A DNA stretch of 7,041 nt from positions 1-7,041 of the forward strand of contig JAACEJ010000181.1 of assembly GCA_011682565.1 (NCBI GenBank), written 5' to 3'. The DNA is from Actinomycetota bacterium. Lineage in GTDB: Bacteria; Zhuqueibacterota; Zhuqueibacteria; Residuimicrobiales; Krinioviventaceae. The first letter of the stretch is position 1, and each line of letters begins with the position of its first letter. Positions 6,404 through 7,041 of this stretch are shown here, in pieces. A program made the position numbers and the translations under genes. The notes below the pieces were generated by a model. It was given only the letters and a program-made list of their open reading frames with translations, was not told the DNA's origin and made no database searches.

Positions 6404-6445
6404 ATTAATTGCATAACGTTAATGTAAAGAAAGATAAGTTAAGAT

Positions 6446-6669
6446 TCAAGCGTTTTGAAATTTGGGCAATAAATTTTTGCGATAGGATTCTCCTTTTATG
6501 ATGATTTGATACGAATGATTTTGCGTCGAATTTTTTATAGGCAAAATCATCGATGACGAGCAAATCAACTTTTTCTGCATGCCTGATAGCAGAGCGCTTT
6601 GGCGAGATGCGTTTTCCCGGTTCCGCTCGGTCCAATGAAAAAGACGTCCTCGCCGCGTTCGATAAAGCA
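6446..6669 (-). pseudogene. istB: istB relic: IS21 helper ATPase collapsed to three blocks in three frames
   Basis: IstB is the AAA+ transposition helper of IS21 elements, normally about 250 residues. Here three of its conserved blocks survive in order but in different minus-strand frames. Block one (6571-6669) reads ERGEDVFFIGPSGTGKTHLA followed by KALCYQACRK, giving the Walker A motif, then a stop at 6565-6567. Block two (about 6515-6571) reads KVDLLVIDDFAYKKFDAKS, the Walker B motif. Block three (6449-6508) reads IIIKGESYRKNLLPKFQNA, resembling the IstB C-terminus, with the natural-looking stop at 6446-6448. Far too little sequence lies between the blocks, so internal deletions of tens of codons plus frame changes must have occurred. 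The protein cannot be functional. Confidence 0.8.
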
Positions 6670-7041
6670 GGCTGTTCTTTGTCAATAAAAGTTTGGAAAG
6701 GTTTCAAGCGGGTGGTGCCGTGATCCCTTTGGCCGTATTCATCAACGATCCATTTTAAGATTTGTCGGTTGGTCTGGACGATGTCAATGGCAGGTTTGAG
6801 AGCCACAAATTTTCGGAACTGCTGACGTACCGTCTGCACATCCCGTTCCACTTTGCCTTTATCTTTGGGATGACGTACGCGGTAGGGATCGATGAAACAG
6901 CCGTAATGTTCGGCCATCTCCCGGTAGACGCGGTTGAGTTTGGGATCATAAAGGTCGGGTTTGATAACGCCGCTTTTGAGATTGTCGATCAGAATCCGCG
7001 CAGGGACGCCGCCAAAAAAGTCGAACATTCTAATATGCGAG
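6661..7041 (-). pseudogene. istA: istA fragment: IS21 transposase, N-terminus outside window, C-terminus deleted
   Basis: Part of the DDE (retroviral-integrase-fold) transposase of IS21 elements. The frame is open to the window's right edge, reading SHIRMFDFFGGVPARILIDN, so ATG 7028 is internal. The second catalytic Asp lies in IDNLKSGV (codon 6984-6986) and the catalytic Glu in KDKGKVERDV (codon 6846-6848). The first catalytic Asp would lie beyond the window. After HGTTRLKPFQTFIDKEQPAL the expected C-terminal beta-domain is missing and the sequence passes straight into istB. The open frame continues artificially into istB as far as 6405. A deletion near 6660-6670 that removed the end of istA and the start of istB explains this. 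Confidence 0.85.

Larger units (their letters stand above)
6361..7041 (-). mobile_element. IS21-family insertion sequence, decayed distal part (continues beyond the window)
   Basis: The istA-istB gene order, the DDE transposase signature and an IstB ATPase with Walker motifs identify an IS21-type element. Only the distal half is inside the window. It is clearly inactive, since istA is cut short and istB is reduced to three conserved blocks in three frames. Terminal-type repeats lie at 6362-6403. The outer boundary is placed near 6361 on those repeats. Without the other end the exact border and target duplication cannot be set. It sits in the same orientation as, and directly upstream of, the head-group operon. 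Confidence 0.8.

Noticed and set aside
6405..7028. A single 207-codon gene
   Set aside because: Only its first part is istA. The rest runs through out-of-frame istB with short in-frame pieces, so it is an artefact of deletions, not one protein.
1..7041. CRISPR array, tRNA, rRNA or riboswitch
   Set aside because: No regularly spaced direct repeats, no cloverleaf-like sequence and no recognisable riboswitch core were seen on either strand, and no gene-free stretch exceeds 300 bp.

Overview
The window looks like a chromosomal segment of a free-living or gut/sediment glycan-degrading bacterium. The secreted glycosidase genes, the IS21-type relic and a head-group gene set I know best from Bacteroidetes point towards the FCB/PVC groups (Bacteroidetes, Planctomycetes, Lentisphaerae and relatives). 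I cannot assign a phylum from the sequence alone. Recognisable AGGAG/AGGG ribosome-binding sites precede two of the genes, which is less typical of Bacteroidetes themselves.

Layout. (1) Positions 1-3552, plus strand, higher GC: a 5'-truncated secreted glycoside hydrolase family 2 enzyme is followed after 73 bp by a secreted six-bladed BNR/Asp-box 'sialidase-like' protein. Together they look like an exported glycan-degradation pair. (2) Positions 3553-3675: a convergent intergenic region with two hairpins. (3) Positions 3676-6269, minus strand, visibly AT-richer: three tightly packed genes encode, in transcription order, a sugar-phosphate/choline-type nucleotidyltransferase, a HisC/CobD-like PLP enzyme, and a CDP-alcohol phosphatidyltransferase. 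(4) Positions 6361-7041, minus strand: the decayed end of an IS21-family element, with part of istA, a collapsed istB and terminal repeats.

How the genes may work together. The two plus-strand products should act outside the cytoplasm on a complex glycan. The three minus-strand products can be read as one pathway: a PLP enzyme makes an amino-alcohol phosphate or aminophosphonate, a nucleotidyltransferase activates it with CTP, and a membrane CDP-alcohol transferase moves the head group onto a lipid or glycan. The substrate is not determined by the sequence.

The most striking observation is that the nucleotidyltransferase and the PLP enzyme lie in the same reading frame, separated by one UAG codon plus three codons. 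The two domains occur fused in one polypeptide in Bacteroides-type proteins and in PntC-type phosphonate enzymes. The window therefore shows either a natural split of that fusion, a recent nonsense change, or a readthrough site.
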